A stretch of DNA of 64,000 bases from Christensenellaceae bacterium OttesenSCG-928-K19 (GTDB lineage Bacteria > Bacillota > Clostridia > Christensenellales > Christensenellaceae). Shown here piece by piece: positions 17,651-25,940 of the stretch; within the stretch, counting starts at the first letter, position 1, and every line of letters starts with the position of its first letter. The notes under the pieces were generated by a model. That model searched no databases, was not told where the DNA came from, and saw only the letters and a program-made list of their open reading frames with translations. The DNA is taken from NCBI GenBank assembly GCA_030266015.1, contig JAJDHD010000009.1, positions 1 through 64,000 of the forward strand, read 5' to 3'. The position numbers were made by a program, and so were the translations under genes.

Positions 17651-19351
17651 ATGGACTACAAAAAAAGCTACGAGGCATGGAAGAACCATGTAACGGAAAC
17701 AGAATTAAAAGAAGAACTGGAACGCATTGCGGGCAACGATAAAAAAATCGAAGACCGCTTTTTTAAAGATCTCACATTTGGCACGGGCGGCCTACGGGGT
17801 ATAATCGGCGCGGGAGATAACCGCATGAACACATTTACCGTGAAAAAAGCTTCCCAGGGGCTGGCAGATTATCTGAACAATCACTATGAAGCGCCAAGCA
17901 TTGCCATCGCCTACGACAGCCGGAAAAACTCAGATGCGTTTGCGTACGCTGCGGCAGAAGTTTTTGCTGCAAACAATATCCATGTATACTTATATAAAGA
18001 GCTGATGCCCACGCCTATGCTCTCCTTTGCCGTGCGGGAACTCCAGTGCAGCGCGGGTGTAGTAGTGACAGCCAGTCACAACCCAGCAGAATACAATGGC
18101 TATAAGGTATATGGCAGTGATGGCTGCCAGATCACATTGGAAGCCGCCCATGAAATCACTGGCTTTATAGAAGAAATTGATATTTTTGAAGATGTAAAAA
18201 ACATGGCGTTTGACGAGGCACTGAAAGCCGAAATGGTACAATATATCAAACAAGGAGTTCTTGACCGATATTACGAAGAAGTCCTAAAATGTAGCGTATA
18301 TGGCGGTACCGCCAAAGCCGGGCTAAGCGTGGTTTACACACCACTTAACGGCGCGGGCAACAAGCCTGTGCGCCATATACTGGATAAAATCGGGATCTCC
18401 AGCCCCATCATTGTAGCGGAGCAGGAAGAACCGGATGCAGATTTTACCACCTGCCCCTTCCCCAATCCAGAAGAAAAAGAGGCGCTCGACCTAGGACTTA
18501 AACTGATGAAAAAAGAGAACGCCGATCTGTTACTTGCCACCGACCCAGACTGCGACCGCGTAGGAACCGCGGTAAAACATAATGGAGAGTACCTGCTCGT
18601 AAGTGGCAATCAGATGGGTGTATTGTTATTTGATTTCATTTGCCGTATGCGTAAAGAACAGGACACGCTACCGCAAAAGCCGTTCGCGGTAAAAACAATT
18701 GTAACAACAGAAATGGCACAATCGGTCGCGGACAGCTATGGTGTGGAGTTGATGAATGTATTAACAGGCTTTAAGTTCATTGGCGAACAGATTGGCCTGC
18801 TGGAGAAAGCAAACGAGGAAAGCCGTTATATCTTTGGATTTGAGGAAAGCTACGGCTACCTTTCGGGCGCGTATGTGCGCGATAAAGACGCAGTGAATGC
18901 TTCTATGCTCATCTGCGAGATGGCAGCTTATTACAAGCAGCAGAGCAAAACACTGATCGACAGGCTTCAACAATTATATAAAGAGCACGGCTATTATTTT
19001 GATAAACTAGACAGCACAGCATATAAAGGCGCAAAAGGGATGCAGCAGATGAACGGCATAATGGAAAAGCTGCGGCAAAACCCACCAAACATGGTGGGTG
19101 GCATAACTGTAACCTCCGTTTGCGACTACCTAAGCCAAACCAAAAGCGAAGGCGACAGAACAGAACCGCTTAACTTACCTTCCTCAGACGTCATCGGCCT
19201 GCACCTTGCGGGTGGCTCCTCTATTGTGGTGCGCCCGTCTGGCACAGAGCCAAAACTGAAGGTATATTATTCCCTCAAATGCAAAGATGAAGCGGAAAGC
19301 AACGTGCTATTTCCCAAAATGAAGAACGATATGGACAGCATCCTGAAATAG
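17651..19351 (+). CDS. Phosphohexomutase (phosphoglucomutase/phosphomannomutase)
   Basis: A 566-residue alpha-D-phosphohexomutase of the PgcA-like long group. It moves phosphate between C6 and C1 of glucose or mannose. The four standard sites are present: TASHNPAEYNGYKVY with phosphoserine S142, the metal loop ATDPDCDRVG (about 298-307), the sugar-binding GFEESYG, and the phosphate-binding RPSGTEPKLKVYY near the C-terminus. Its place between manA and manC functions means it probably converts mannose-6-phosphate to mannose-1-phosphate here. Enzymes of this group often act on both sugars. It is followed by a clear terminator. Confidence 0.9.
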   Translation: MDYKKSYEAWKNHVTETELKEELERIAGNDKKIEDRFFKDLTFGTGGLRGIIGAGDNRMNTFTVKKASQGLADYLNNHYEAPSIAIAYDSRKNSDAFAYAAAEVFAANNIHVYLYKELMPTPMLSFAVRELQCSAGVVVTASHNPAEYNGYKVYGSDGCQITLEAAHEITGFIEEIDIFEDVKNMAFDEALKAEMVQYIKQGVLDRYYEEVLKCSVYGGTAKAGLSVVYTPLNGAGNKPVRHILDKIGISSPIIVAEQEEPDADFTTCPFPNPEEKEALDLGLKLMKKENADLLLATDPDCDRVGTAVKHNGEYLLVSGNQMGVLLFDFICRMRKEQDTLPQKPFAVKTIVTTEMAQSVADSYGVELMNVLTGFKFIGEQIGLLEKANEESRYIFGFEESYGYLSGAYVRDKDAVNASMLICEMAAYYKQQSKTLIDRLQQLYKEHGYYFDKLDSTAYKGAKGMQQMNGIMEKLRQNPPNMVGGITVTSVCDYLSQTKSEGDRTEPLNLPSSDVIGLHLAGGSSIVVRPSGTEPKLKVYYSLKCKDEAESNVLFPKMKNDMDSILK

Positions 19352-19363
19352 ATCGTCCATAGC

Positions 19364-19405
19364 AGAAGGCAGGAGTAACTCTTCCGCCTTCTTTGTTATA
19401 TTTTT
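19364..19405 (+). terminator. Terminator closing the GDP-mannose operon
   Basis: AGAAGGC (19364-19370) and GCCTTCT (19386-19392) form the base of a hairpin with further GGAG/CTCTTCC pairing inside. A T-rich tract follows. Confidence 0.75.
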
Positions 19406-19417
19406 GTCAAAAATAGT

Positions 19418-19446
19418 TTGGCTTCATCTTGTTTTGTTGATACAAT
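19418..19446 (+). promoter_or_regulatory. Sigma-A type promoter for the FMN-reductase-like gene
   Basis: TTGGCT (19418-19423), a 17-base spacer and TACAAT (19441-19446) lie 21 bases before the ATG at 19468. AAGGAG is at 19451-19456. Confidence 0.6.
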
Positions 19447-19467
19447 AAAATAAGGAGATAATGGAAT

Positions 19468-20019
19468 ATGGGTAAAAGAATATTAGTATTAACGGCAAGT
19501 CCCAGGCGAGGTGGCAACTCGGACGCGCTGGCCGAAGCATTTACGCACGGTGCAAAAGAAGCCGGGCACGGGGTGTTCCGCTTTGACACGGCGGATATGA
19601 ACCTGCACGGTTGCAGGGCGTGCAACAAATGCTGGAGCACAGGCAATGCCTGCGTGCAAAAGGACAGCTTTGGGGAGTTGGAGCCATACTTTGAGAATTG
19701 TGATGCGATTGTGTTCGCTTCTCCGGTCTATTGGTATGCGTTTCCCGCACAAATCAAAAATGTAATCGACCGTTTTTATGCTTATGGAGGCAAAGGCGGG
19801 CTACGCCCCATGACAATTAAAGAAAGTGTATTGCTCTTTTGCAGCGAAGGGACAGGCGATGCAGAATATGCGCCCATCCTGAAGGTATACGAAGGCATCA
19901 TTGGATTCCTTGGCTGGAAAAACAGCGGTATTCTGACAGTAAACGGTGTAAACGCGCCCGGCGACATAAAAAAGACGAACGCATTGCAAAAAGCGAATCA
20001 AATGGGGAAATTACTTTAA
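19468..20019 (+). CDS. Flavodoxin-fold NAD(P)H-dependent FMN reductase-like protein
   Basis: A 183-residue flavodoxin-like protein. TASPRRGGNSDALAEAF (9-25) is the FMN phosphate loop. HGCRACNKCWSTGNACVQKD (about 50-69) is the cysteine cluster seen in anaerobe flavoproteins related to iron-sulfur flavoproteins, and FASPVYWYAFPAQIKNVIDR follows. Such proteins reduce FMN, quinones or aromatic compounds, but the substrate cannot be read. A second protein of the same class is at 22225. It has its own promoter and lies upstream of the tandem HD protein. Confidence 0.8.
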   Translation: MGKRILVLTASPRRGGNSDALAEAFTHGAKEAGHGVFRFDTADMNLHGCRACNKCWSTGNACVQKDSFGELEPYFENCDAIVFASPVYWYAFPAQIKNVIDRFYAYGGKGGLRPMTIKESVLLFCSEGTGDAEYAPILKVYEGIIGFLGWKNSGILTVNGVNAPGDIKKTNALQKANQMGKLL

Positions 20020-20144
20020 TTTATTGCAGTTTTTCAAATGATTGTTTGCATCATTTGTTTGTTACTGCTATGCAGCATATACGGTTAACTGCGCGGTGCA
20101 CGCCGGCGTTCATCAATTTGCTGTAAATAACCAGGGGGGTATCC

Positions 20145-21398
20145 ATGGCAAGCATAGACAGCAGCGCCGCTATACAGATTATCAGGCGAGCGCTTGGTGG
20201 AATTGACACAGAACTTGTTTCACACGGCGACCGGGTAGCCTACATTTTATACAAAATGCTAGCCTATCAGGGAAAGTATAGTAAGGACGAAATGCAAAAA
20301 ATTTTTGTCCTCGCCATACTGCACGATATTGGCGCATATAAAACGGATGAACCCGGAGTGCTGCTTAAATTTGAATATGCCCAGGTGTGGCCGCATTCCG
20401 TGTATGGATATTTTTATCTGAAATACCTTTCGCCCTATAAGGATCTTGCCCGCGTGCTTTTATACCACCACCTTGATTATGACAAGAGCAAGCGAATCAA
20501 ATACCAGCATATGGATATTGCCGCCATGCTGAATGTGGCAGACAAGGTGGAACTGCTGCTGCGCAGCGGGAAAGAAGGGGCTGGCCGCCTGAAAACGCAC
20601 TCTGGCACAAAATATTCCCCCAACGCCCTGCAGGTGTTTCATTACGCGGACGGCAAATACCGCATCCTCGATCATTTAAAGGACGGGTCTTACCTTAGTG
20701 AAAATGACACTATCATCAGCGATATAAACTGGAGCAAAGGCGGGTGTAAGCAAATCCTGCAGCTTTTGGTTTACGCTATAGATTTTAAAAATGAAGAAAC
20801 GGCACTCCGCAACATCTCCACCAATAACATTGCGCAATACCTTGGGGAGAATCTGGGTTTGACTCCGGATGAATTGGAAAGCCTCCAGTTTGCCGCGCTA
20901 ACATATGACCTAGGTATGCTGGGCATTCCCAGTGATATTTTGAACGCGCCTCGCAAGTTGACGGACGAAGAACAAAAAACCGTCCGCGAACATATACAAG
21001 CTACCGGCGAAATCCTGCAAGATCTAGTCTCGGAGGATATTTACAACATTGCCATGCGGCACCACGAAAGAACGGATGGTTCCGGCTACCCGGAGGGGCT
21101 ACAAGGCACCTCGCTCACGCTGCCCGAACGCATCCTTGCCGTTGCCGACACCATCGCCGCCATGGGAACGCGAAAAAGCTACCGCGCGCCCATGCAGAAA
21201 AACGAAGTGCTGCAAGTATTGCAAAAAGAAATTGACGTGGGAAGGCTCTGCCCGGAGGTAACGGGATATGCCATCCAAAATTATGATGACATGAAGGCGA
21301 CAGCAGGTATCCGAAACGCAGAGGTTATGGAGTATTACCTCGCCATAAAAGACCAGTTTGGCACAATCATACAGGAGTTTGAAAAACATGACCAATAA
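20145..21398 (+). CDS. Tandem HD-domain protein with C-terminal GYP signature
   Basis: A 417-residue cytoplasmic protein with two HD-superfamily halves. The N-terminal half (about 1-190) has H27, the H60-D61 pair (LHDIG), H-rich LYHHLDYDK and VADKVELLL: a complete HD metal set but no GYP. The C-terminal half (about 225-400) has the HD-GYP hallmark RHHERTDGSGYP and VADTIAAM, but the HD pair is Y254-D255 (TYDLGMLGIP) and the preceding conserved His is replaced. Complete HD-GYP proteins degrade cyclic di-GMP. Here either half could be active, or the protein could be a receptor. GGGGGG lies 5 bases before the ATG. It overlaps the next gene by 11 bases, suggesting coupled expression with a cell wall peptidase. 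Confidence 0.8.
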   Translation: MASIDSSAAIQIIRRALGGIDTELVSHGDRVAYILYKMLAYQGKYSKDEMQKIFVLAILHDIGAYKTDEPGVLLKFEYAQVWPHSVYGYFYLKYLSPYKDLARVLLYHHLDYDKSKRIKYQHMDIAAMLNVADKVELLLRSGKEGAGRLKTHSGTKYSPNALQVFHYADGKYRILDHLKDGSYLSENDTIISDINWSKGGCKQILQLLVYAIDFKNEETALRNISTNNIAQYLGENLGLTPDELESLQFAALTYDLGMLGIPSDILNAPRKLTDEEQKTVREHIQATGEILQDLVSEDIYNIAMRHHERTDGSGYPEGLQGTSLTLPERILAVADTIAAMGTRKSYRAPMQKNEVLQVLQKEIDVGRLCPEVTGYAIQNYDDMKATAGIRNAEVMEYYLAIKDQFGTIIQEFEKHDQ

Positions 21399-22197
21399 AC
21401 CGACACGCTACATAATCCTCATTGTTTTAGCCACAGCGCTGCTGTTCTTTGTGCCCGGATGCACTCAATCTGCAGCACCTACGCCGGAAGAGACGACTGT
21501 AACATCCACGGTTGCACCCACGCAAACACCTTCCCCGACTCCATCGCCTACACCTACGCAAACACCTTCCCCAACACCATCGCCTACACCCACTCCAACA
21601 CCAACACCAGAGGGAATGATTATGGTAGCCGAAGGATTTACTGCACAGCCCATACCGGAGGAGATCTACGAGCGCATGCTAGAAAAGTCTTACCCGGAGG
21701 ATTGCCCCATTCCTTTGGAGGAATTACGTTATCTGCGCGTGCTGCATATCGGGTTTGACGGAGAGAACCACGAGGGAGAAATGGTTGTAAACGTGCAGAT
21801 TGCTGAAGATGTGCTACATATCATGAAAGCATTATATGACAATGAGTACCCCATTGAGAAAATGGCGCTCATTGACGATTACGATGCAAACGACGAGCGC
21901 TCCATGACGGACAACAACTCCTCCGCCTTCTGCTATCGTGTGGTAAAGGGCACCAACACCCTCTCCAACCACGCACGCGGCCTGGCCGTAGATATCAACC
22001 CACTATACAACCCCTATGTGCGAGGCGGTCGCGTAGAGCCGGAGGCGGCACAGCCGTATGTCGACAGGTCACAGGATAACCCTTACTTTTTGCGCAGTGA
22101 TGACTTGTGTGTACAGTTATTCAAAGAATACGGCTTTACTTGGGGCGGAGATTGGAACGGTTACAAAGATTATCAGCATTTTGACATACGGGATTGA
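21388..22197 (+). CDS. M15-family D-Ala-D-Ala carboxypeptidase-like lipoprotein
   Basis: Predicted to trim peptidoglycan stem peptides outside the cell. The 269-residue protein has a lipoprotein signal (LLFFVPGC, Cys about 27), a Thr/Ser/Pro linker (about 40-75) and an M15 zinc peptidase domain. H195 and D202 in SNHARGLAVDINP and H264 in DYQHFDI are the metal set. The ATG at 21388 was chosen because AGGAG (21373-21377) precedes it and a lipobox follows at the right distance. A longer frame from 21358 would put non-signal residues ahead of the signal. It overlaps the HD gene by 11 bases. The linker is coded by a 36-base tandem repeat. Confidence 0.85.
   Translation: MTNKPTRYIILIVLATALLFFVPGCTQSAAPTPEETTVTSTVAPTQTPSPTPSPTPTQTPSPTPSPTPTPTPTPEGMIMVAEGFTAQPIPEEIYERMLEKSYPEDCPIPLEELRYLRVLHIGFDGENHEGEMVVNVQIAEDVLHIMKALYDNEYPIEKMALIDDYDANDERSMTDNNSSAFCYRVVKGTNTLSNHARGLAVDINPLYNPYVRGGRVEPEAAQPYVDRSQDNPYFLRSDDLCVQLFKEYGFTWGGDWNGYKDYQHFDIRD
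21520..21591 (+). repeat. 36-base tandem direct repeat in the peptidase linker
   Basis: Two adjacent 36-base units (21520-21555 and 21556-21591) differ at only a few positions. Each codes for TQTPSPTPSPTP. Further degenerate Pro/Thr codons follow. Such a unit can change copy number by slippage and so alter the reach of the lipoprotein from the membrane. Confidence 0.85.
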
Positions 22198-22224
22198 TAA
22201 AAATTTTTGAAAGGATTTTTTGAC

Positions 22225-22848
22225 ATGAAAGTATTTTTATTGAACGGAAGCCCAAAAAAGAACGGCGCGACATTCACCGCGCTTAACGAGGTAGCGCAGC
22301 AGCTTGAGAAAAACGGCATCGAAACTGTTTGGCACCACCTTGGCACAAGGGCAGTTCATGGCTGCATTGCTTGCAGAAAGTGCTTTGAAACAGGATATTG
22401 TGTTTTTGATGACGATGGAGCAAACGAGTGCGTCGATCTTTTAAAGCAGTCCGATGGCTTTGTCGTGGGCACGCCCGTTTATTATGCAGGGCCAAATGGC
22501 GCGCTGTGCGCGCTTTTAGATAGGATTTTCTATGCCAAATCAAGTGCATATGCGTTCAAGCCGGCGGCAGCCATTGTTAATTGCCGACGGGGAGGCGCCA
22601 GCGCATCCTTTGACAGGCTGAACAAATACTTTACCATTTCGCGCATGCCTGTTGTTGCCTCCCAATATTGGAATTCCACACACGGCTTTACCCCAGATGA
22701 TGTTAGCAAGGATTTAGAAGGCCTGCAAACCATGCGCACGCTGGCAAATAACATGACATGGCTGCTAAAATGTATCGAATACGCAAAAGGCACCGTGCCC
22801 TACCCGCAGATAGAGCAAGCGGTTATGACAAATTTTATTTCAGATTGA
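22225..22848 (+). CDS. Flavodoxin-fold NAD(P)H-dependent oxidoreductase
   Basis: A 207-residue relative of the protein at 19468. The FMN loop is NGSPKKNGATFTAL, the cysteine cluster HGCIACRKCFETGYCVFDDD (about 47-66), and GTPVYYAGPNGALCALLDR the second flavin loop. The start was set at the ATG 22225, with AAAGGA 9 bases upstream; an in-frame TTG at 22207 is unlikely. The substrate is unknown. The flavodoxin-like gene 22868 follows after 19 bases, so the two are probably cotranscribed. Confidence 0.8.
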   Translation: MKVFLLNGSPKKNGATFTALNEVAQQLEKNGIETVWHHLGTRAVHGCIACRKCFETGYCVFDDDGANECVDLLKQSDGFVVGTPVYYAGPNGALCALLDRIFYAKSSAYAFKPAAAIVNCRRGGASASFDRLNKYFTISRMPVVASQYWNSTHGFTPDDVSKDLEGLQTMRTLANNMTWLLKCIEYAKGTVPYPQIEQAVMTNFISD

Positions 22849-22867
22849 AAAAATGGAGAGTACCCCT

Positions 22868-23281
22868 ATGAAGACATTGCTTGTATATTACTCTTACAGT
22901 GGTACAACAAAACAAATTGCCCAGGAAATTGCTCAGCGAGAAAACACCGCCCTGTGCGAGGCAAAGGAAGTTAAACGCTTGCCTGGCATTGGCTCATTTT
23001 TTGTGGGCTGCCCGCAGGCAATCCGGCACAAAGCACGCGCCATCCAGCCACTTGAAAAAAACATGGCGGACTACGAAAAAATCATCATTATGGGGCCGAT
23101 CTGGGCGGGCCGCCCTGCCCCCGCGGTGAACGCAATCATCGACGCATTACCACAAGGCAAGACAGTTGAGTTTCGCATGACGTCTGGCAGCGGCACAAGC
23201 AAAGACCATGAAAAAACAACCGAACGCGCTGTTGCAAGGGGCTGTACGGCGGAAGGGTATTTGGATATTAAAAGCTCCTGA
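22868..23281 (+). CDS. Flavodoxin-like protein
   Basis: A 137-residue flavodoxin-type protein. The N-terminus LLVYYSYSGTTKQIAQEIA is the FMN-phosphate loop, and MGPIWAGRPAPAVNAII the second flavin loop. It resembles the single-domain flavodoxin-like proteins that carry electrons or act as small reductases in clostridia. The ATG at 22868 follows GGAGAG by about 8 bases and is preferred to the ATG at 22853, which overlaps that site. It converges with the thioesterase gene four bases away, with no clear terminator between them. Confidence 0.75.
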   Translation: MKTLLVYYSYSGTTKQIAQEIAQRENTALCEAKEVKRLPGIGSFFVGCPQAIRHKARAIQPLEKNMADYEKIIIMGPIWAGRPAPAVNAIIDALPQGKTVEFRMTSGSGTSKDHEKTTERAVARGCTAEGYLDIKSS

Positions 23282-23285
23282 TTTT

Positions 23286-23717
23286 CTACTTTTCTTCCGC
23301 CACACAAGCAGCAAGAAGATCATAAAGCTTGGGGAGCGTGCGGTTCAGGCGCACCAATTTTTTATCCGCGCCGCCAGAAAGAAAGCAGTGCAACGTCTCA
23401 CCTGTCGTTCTCAGTTCACCCGTTTTCGCGTCTTCTATACTGTAGCCCACCACCATTTTTGCAGGCGTCAGCTCTTTAATTGAAAGTCGGATACAAATGG
23501 TATCGCCAAAGCGTACCATCGTTTTATACCGGCACTGCACCTCCAGCACGGCAATTTCCACACCTTCCTGCTCTGTGCGGGCATAGCCAAACCCTAATTG
23601 CTCCATAAAATCCACACGCGCTTCTTCAAAATAGCGGATATAGTTGGAGTGGTGGATAATCCCCATCTGGTCAGTTTCGTAATAATTTGTTTTTCGTATA
23701 TAAGGCTTCAGTTCCAT
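23286..23717 (-). CDS. Hotdog-fold acyl-CoA thioesterase (YbgC/FadM type)
   Basis: A 143-residue thioesterase of the 4-hydroxybenzoyl-CoA thioesterase family, which splits acyl-CoA or acyl-ACP. The catalytic segment YYETDQMGIIHHSNYIRYFEEAR (about 12-34) has the conserved Asp and Tyr, followed by RYKTMVRFGDTICI and a GETLHCFLS strand typical of the fold. Length fits the family. It follows the small TM1266-like gene by one base, so they form one unit from the promoter at 24027-24055. The acyl substrate is not known. Confidence 0.85.
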   Translation of the reverse strand: MELKPYIRKTNYYETDQMGIIHHSNYIRYFEEARVDFMEQLGFGYARTEQEGVEIAVLEVQCRYKTMVRFGDTICIRLSIKELTPAKMVVGYSIEDAKTGELRTTGETLHCFLSGGADKKLVRLNRTLPKLYDLLAACVAEEK

Positions 23718-23718
23718 A

Positions 23719-23973
23719 TCAGTTCAGGTCAATCAGCTTTGCTTTGACTCCTTCCAATCCATTGAGTGCGGCCAAAAGGCTTTCAATCTGCTCTTTTTCT
23801 CCACAGGGTTGCAGCATAATAAGCCCATCATTAGCACAAAACTCCTCGCTGGCCTCATGTAAACCAAGGCGCACTTTGATATTGCAGCCGTGCCCAGTGA
23901 GCACCTCTTGCAGCTTCGCTGCGTTGTGCGTGCGGTTATCCAACCGAAGACCGATAATGTAATAACAAGACAT
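23719..23973 (-). CDS. Small ACT/ferredoxin-fold protein, TM1266 (iron-only hydrogenase system regulator)-like
   Basis: An 84-residue protein with the pattern YYIIGLRLDNR, then KLQEVLTGHGCNIKVRLGLHE, then LIMLQPCGEKEQIESLLAALNGLEGVKAKLIDL. This is a beta-alpha-beta-beta-alpha-beta ferredoxin/ACT-like fold. It resembles the NikR-C-like family of TM1266, often named iron-only hydrogenase system regulator. The ATG at 23973 is used because GGAG precedes it by about 8 bases; a longer frame to 24015 would start inside the promoter region. No DNA-binding domain is visible, so a regulatory role is not shown. It is cotranscribed with the thioesterase. Confidence 0.55.
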   Translation of the reverse strand: MSCYYIIGLRLDNRTHNAAKLQEVLTGHGCNIKVRLGLHEASEEFCANDGLIMLQPCGEKEQIESLLAALNGLEGVKAKLIDLN

Positions 23974-24026
23974 GGCAAACTCTCCTTTTGGTGTAGTATA
24001 CTTATAATATAACACACTTTTCCATC

Positions 24027-24055
24027 AGTATAACACCTTCATTTTAGCAGGACAA
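24027..24055 (-). promoter_or_regulatory. Sigma-A type promoter for the small protein/thioesterase unit
   Basis: On the minus strand TTGTCC (24050-24055), a 17-base spacer and TATACT (24027-24032) lie about 53 bases before the ATG at 23973. Confidence 0.6.
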
Positions 24056-24090
24056 GTTAAGCCTGGCGTATTTTTGACGATAAAACAAAT

Positions 24091-24483
24091 ATGCTGGAAA
24101 TTACTAATATTTTAAAAGAAAACTTTATGCCGGGAAGCCCAAAATCCGAAAAAGCCTCGTTCGAAGAAGCCATGGAGATGCAAAGTTTTTCCATGCAAAT
24201 GCACAACGCATCTCGACAAAAAAGGGCAGACGAACGAGAGCTTGAGCGTATGCTGACAGAAGCCAAGCTACTGCCCGACGGCGAAACAAAAATGAAACGG
24301 CTGGAAGAGCTTGGCGACATGGTTGCAGGTATGCGGGTAGGCGATACGTCACAGGCACTTGACAAAATTGCAAGTGAGTTGTCATTGCTTTTTCAAAAGC
24401 TTGAAGGACTAAAAGAGGCCTCCCAACCGGAGGATCTCGCGGCTGGAAAGCCTGTTAGCCTTTTACACAGCATAAAGAAATAA
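24091..24483 (+). CDS. Small hypothetical protein, helical
   Basis: A 130-residue protein of unknown function, not recognised. It is charged and mostly helical, with coiled-coil-like stretches at about 45-75 (RADERELERMLTEAKLL) and 90-115 (ALDKIASELSLLFQKLEGL). It has no signal peptide, membrane helix or metal motif. No good ribosome site precedes the ATG at 24091, which weakens the call, but the codon pattern and an open frame over most of the gap support a real gene. It is divergent to the TM1266-like unit and converges with ugd. Confidence 0.55.
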   Translation: MLEITNILKENFMPGSPKSEKASFEEAMEMQSFSMQMHNASRQKRADERELERMLTEAKLLPDGETKMKRLEELGDMVAGMRVGDTSQALDKIASELSLLFQKLEGLKEASQPEDLAAGKPVSLLHSIKK

Positions 24484-24535
24484 TTTTTTATATCATAACC
24501 GCCTGCCTCTTATGGTGGGCAATTATTGCTATAGC

Positions 24536-25846
24536 TTACACCCCGGTTCCAAAATAACGGAATCCTTTTTCCTTTAACTCATCTGGAATATAAATGTTGC
24601 GAAAATCAAACACCACATCACCTTGCATCACTGACTTAATCCTGTCAAAATCCATGTTCTTGAACTCATCCCAATCCGTAACAACCGCCAGCGCCTGCGC
24701 ATCCTTACACACATCGTATGCCTGTTCACACCAGGTAATTCCCTGCACATCATTAAAAAGAGCTTTGAATTCCTTCATAGCTTGCGGATCATATAGCCGC
24801 ACTGTATACTTGCCACACTCCAGCAGCCGCTTCACAATCCAGATCGCCGGCGATTCACGAATATCATCCGTTTCCGGTTTAAAAGCAAGTCCCAATATGC
24901 CAATCTCGCCTTCTGGTACATTGTCAATAATCTTCTGTGCACTACGATCCTTTTGGTATTCGTTGGATTCAATCGCGCTGTCCACAAGACTCAGCCTCGC
25001 CCCATATTTCTTGGCCGTATCGGAAACCGCCTTTGTATCCTTGGGAAAACACGATCCGCCATAACCCGGGCCGGGATGCAGGAATTTTGGAGATATCCTA
25101 CCATCCTTGCCCATTGCGCTTGCCACCTCAAGAGCGTTTGCGCCCACCTTTTCACACAATTCTGCCATTTCATTAATGAACGTAATTTTGACTGCCAAAA
25201 ATGCATTTGACGCATATTTAATCATCTCCGCCGTCTTGGGCGTTGTAATAACAAATGGTTTACGCGCGCGCTTAAACGCGCTATAGCTCTTTATCAGGAG
25301 GTCCTCCGCTTTCTTTGAATCCACCCCCAGCACAATACGATCTGGATACAAAAAATCTTGCAATGCCTTGCCTTCACGCAGGAACTCCGGGTTTGACGCT
25401 ACGTCAAACTCCAGTTCCACATCACGTTTTTGCAGTTCTTCTTTTATAAGGCCTGCCACCACTTCCGACGTACCCACCGGAACTGTGGATTTATCCACGA
25501 CCACTTTATACTCCTGCATATAGCGCCCTACATTGCGCGCCGCTTCAAATACGTAGGTAAGATCAGCCTCGCCGTTTGGGGATTCAGGCGTACCTACCGC
25601 AATAAAGATAAGCTGCCCATGCTCCATTGCTTCCTTTACATCAAGTGTAAAACGAATACGCCCAGCAGCAAGATTGCGCTCCAGTATTTCATCTGCTCCC
25701 GGCTCATAGATGGGGCAGATTCCCTGCTCTAGTTTTTCAATCTTCTCAGGCACGACATCAAGACAAATAACATCGTTACCGAAATTGGCAAAACCAAGAC
25801 CCGCAATAAGCCCTACATACCCCGTCCCTACTACTGTTATCCTCAT
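24536..25846 (-). CDS. ugd: UDP-glucose 6-dehydrogenase
   Basis: Oxidises UDP-glucose to UDP-glucuronate with two NAD+, feeding acidic surface polysaccharides. The 436-residue protein starts MRITVVGTGYVGLIAGLGFA, the NAD-binding GxGxxG loop. It has the hexose dehydrogenase core and the catalytic cysteine C266 in PGYGGSCFPKD. A C-terminal domain with LGLAFKPETDDIRESPA follows. The ATG at 25846 is chosen because GAGGGAG lies about 6 bases upstream and the family begins exactly here; a longer frame to 25891 would add 15 unrelated residues. No glucuronosyltransferase is next to it. The enzyme belongs with the envelope sugar genes of this window but is coded alone. Confidence 0.93.
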   Translation of the reverse strand: MRITVVGTGYVGLIAGLGFANFGNDVICLDVVPEKIEKLEQGICPIYEPGADEILERNLAAGRIRFTLDVKEAMEHGQLIFIAVGTPESPNGEADLTYVFEAARNVGRYMQEYKVVVDKSTVPVGTSEVVAGLIKEELQKRDVELEFDVASNPEFLREGKALQDFLYPDRIVLGVDSKKAEDLLIKSYSAFKRARKPFVITTPKTAEMIKYASNAFLAVKITFINEMAELCEKVGANALEVASAMGKDGRISPKFLHPGPGYGGSCFPKDTKAVSDTAKKYGARLSLVDSAIESNEYQKDRSAQKIIDNVPEGEIGILGLAFKPETDDIRESPAIWIVKRLLECGKYTVRLYDPQAMKEFKALFNDVQGITWCEQAYDVCKDAQALAVVTDWDEFKNMDFDRIKSVMQGDVVFDFRNIYIPDELKEKGFRYFGTGV

Positions 25847-25940
25847 TGCGCCCTCCCTCAAGATAATATATTTTATACCAGTATATACCATTCAAACCAG
25901 CTTACACAATACCACATCAGATTGTTTAATCCATCAAATG

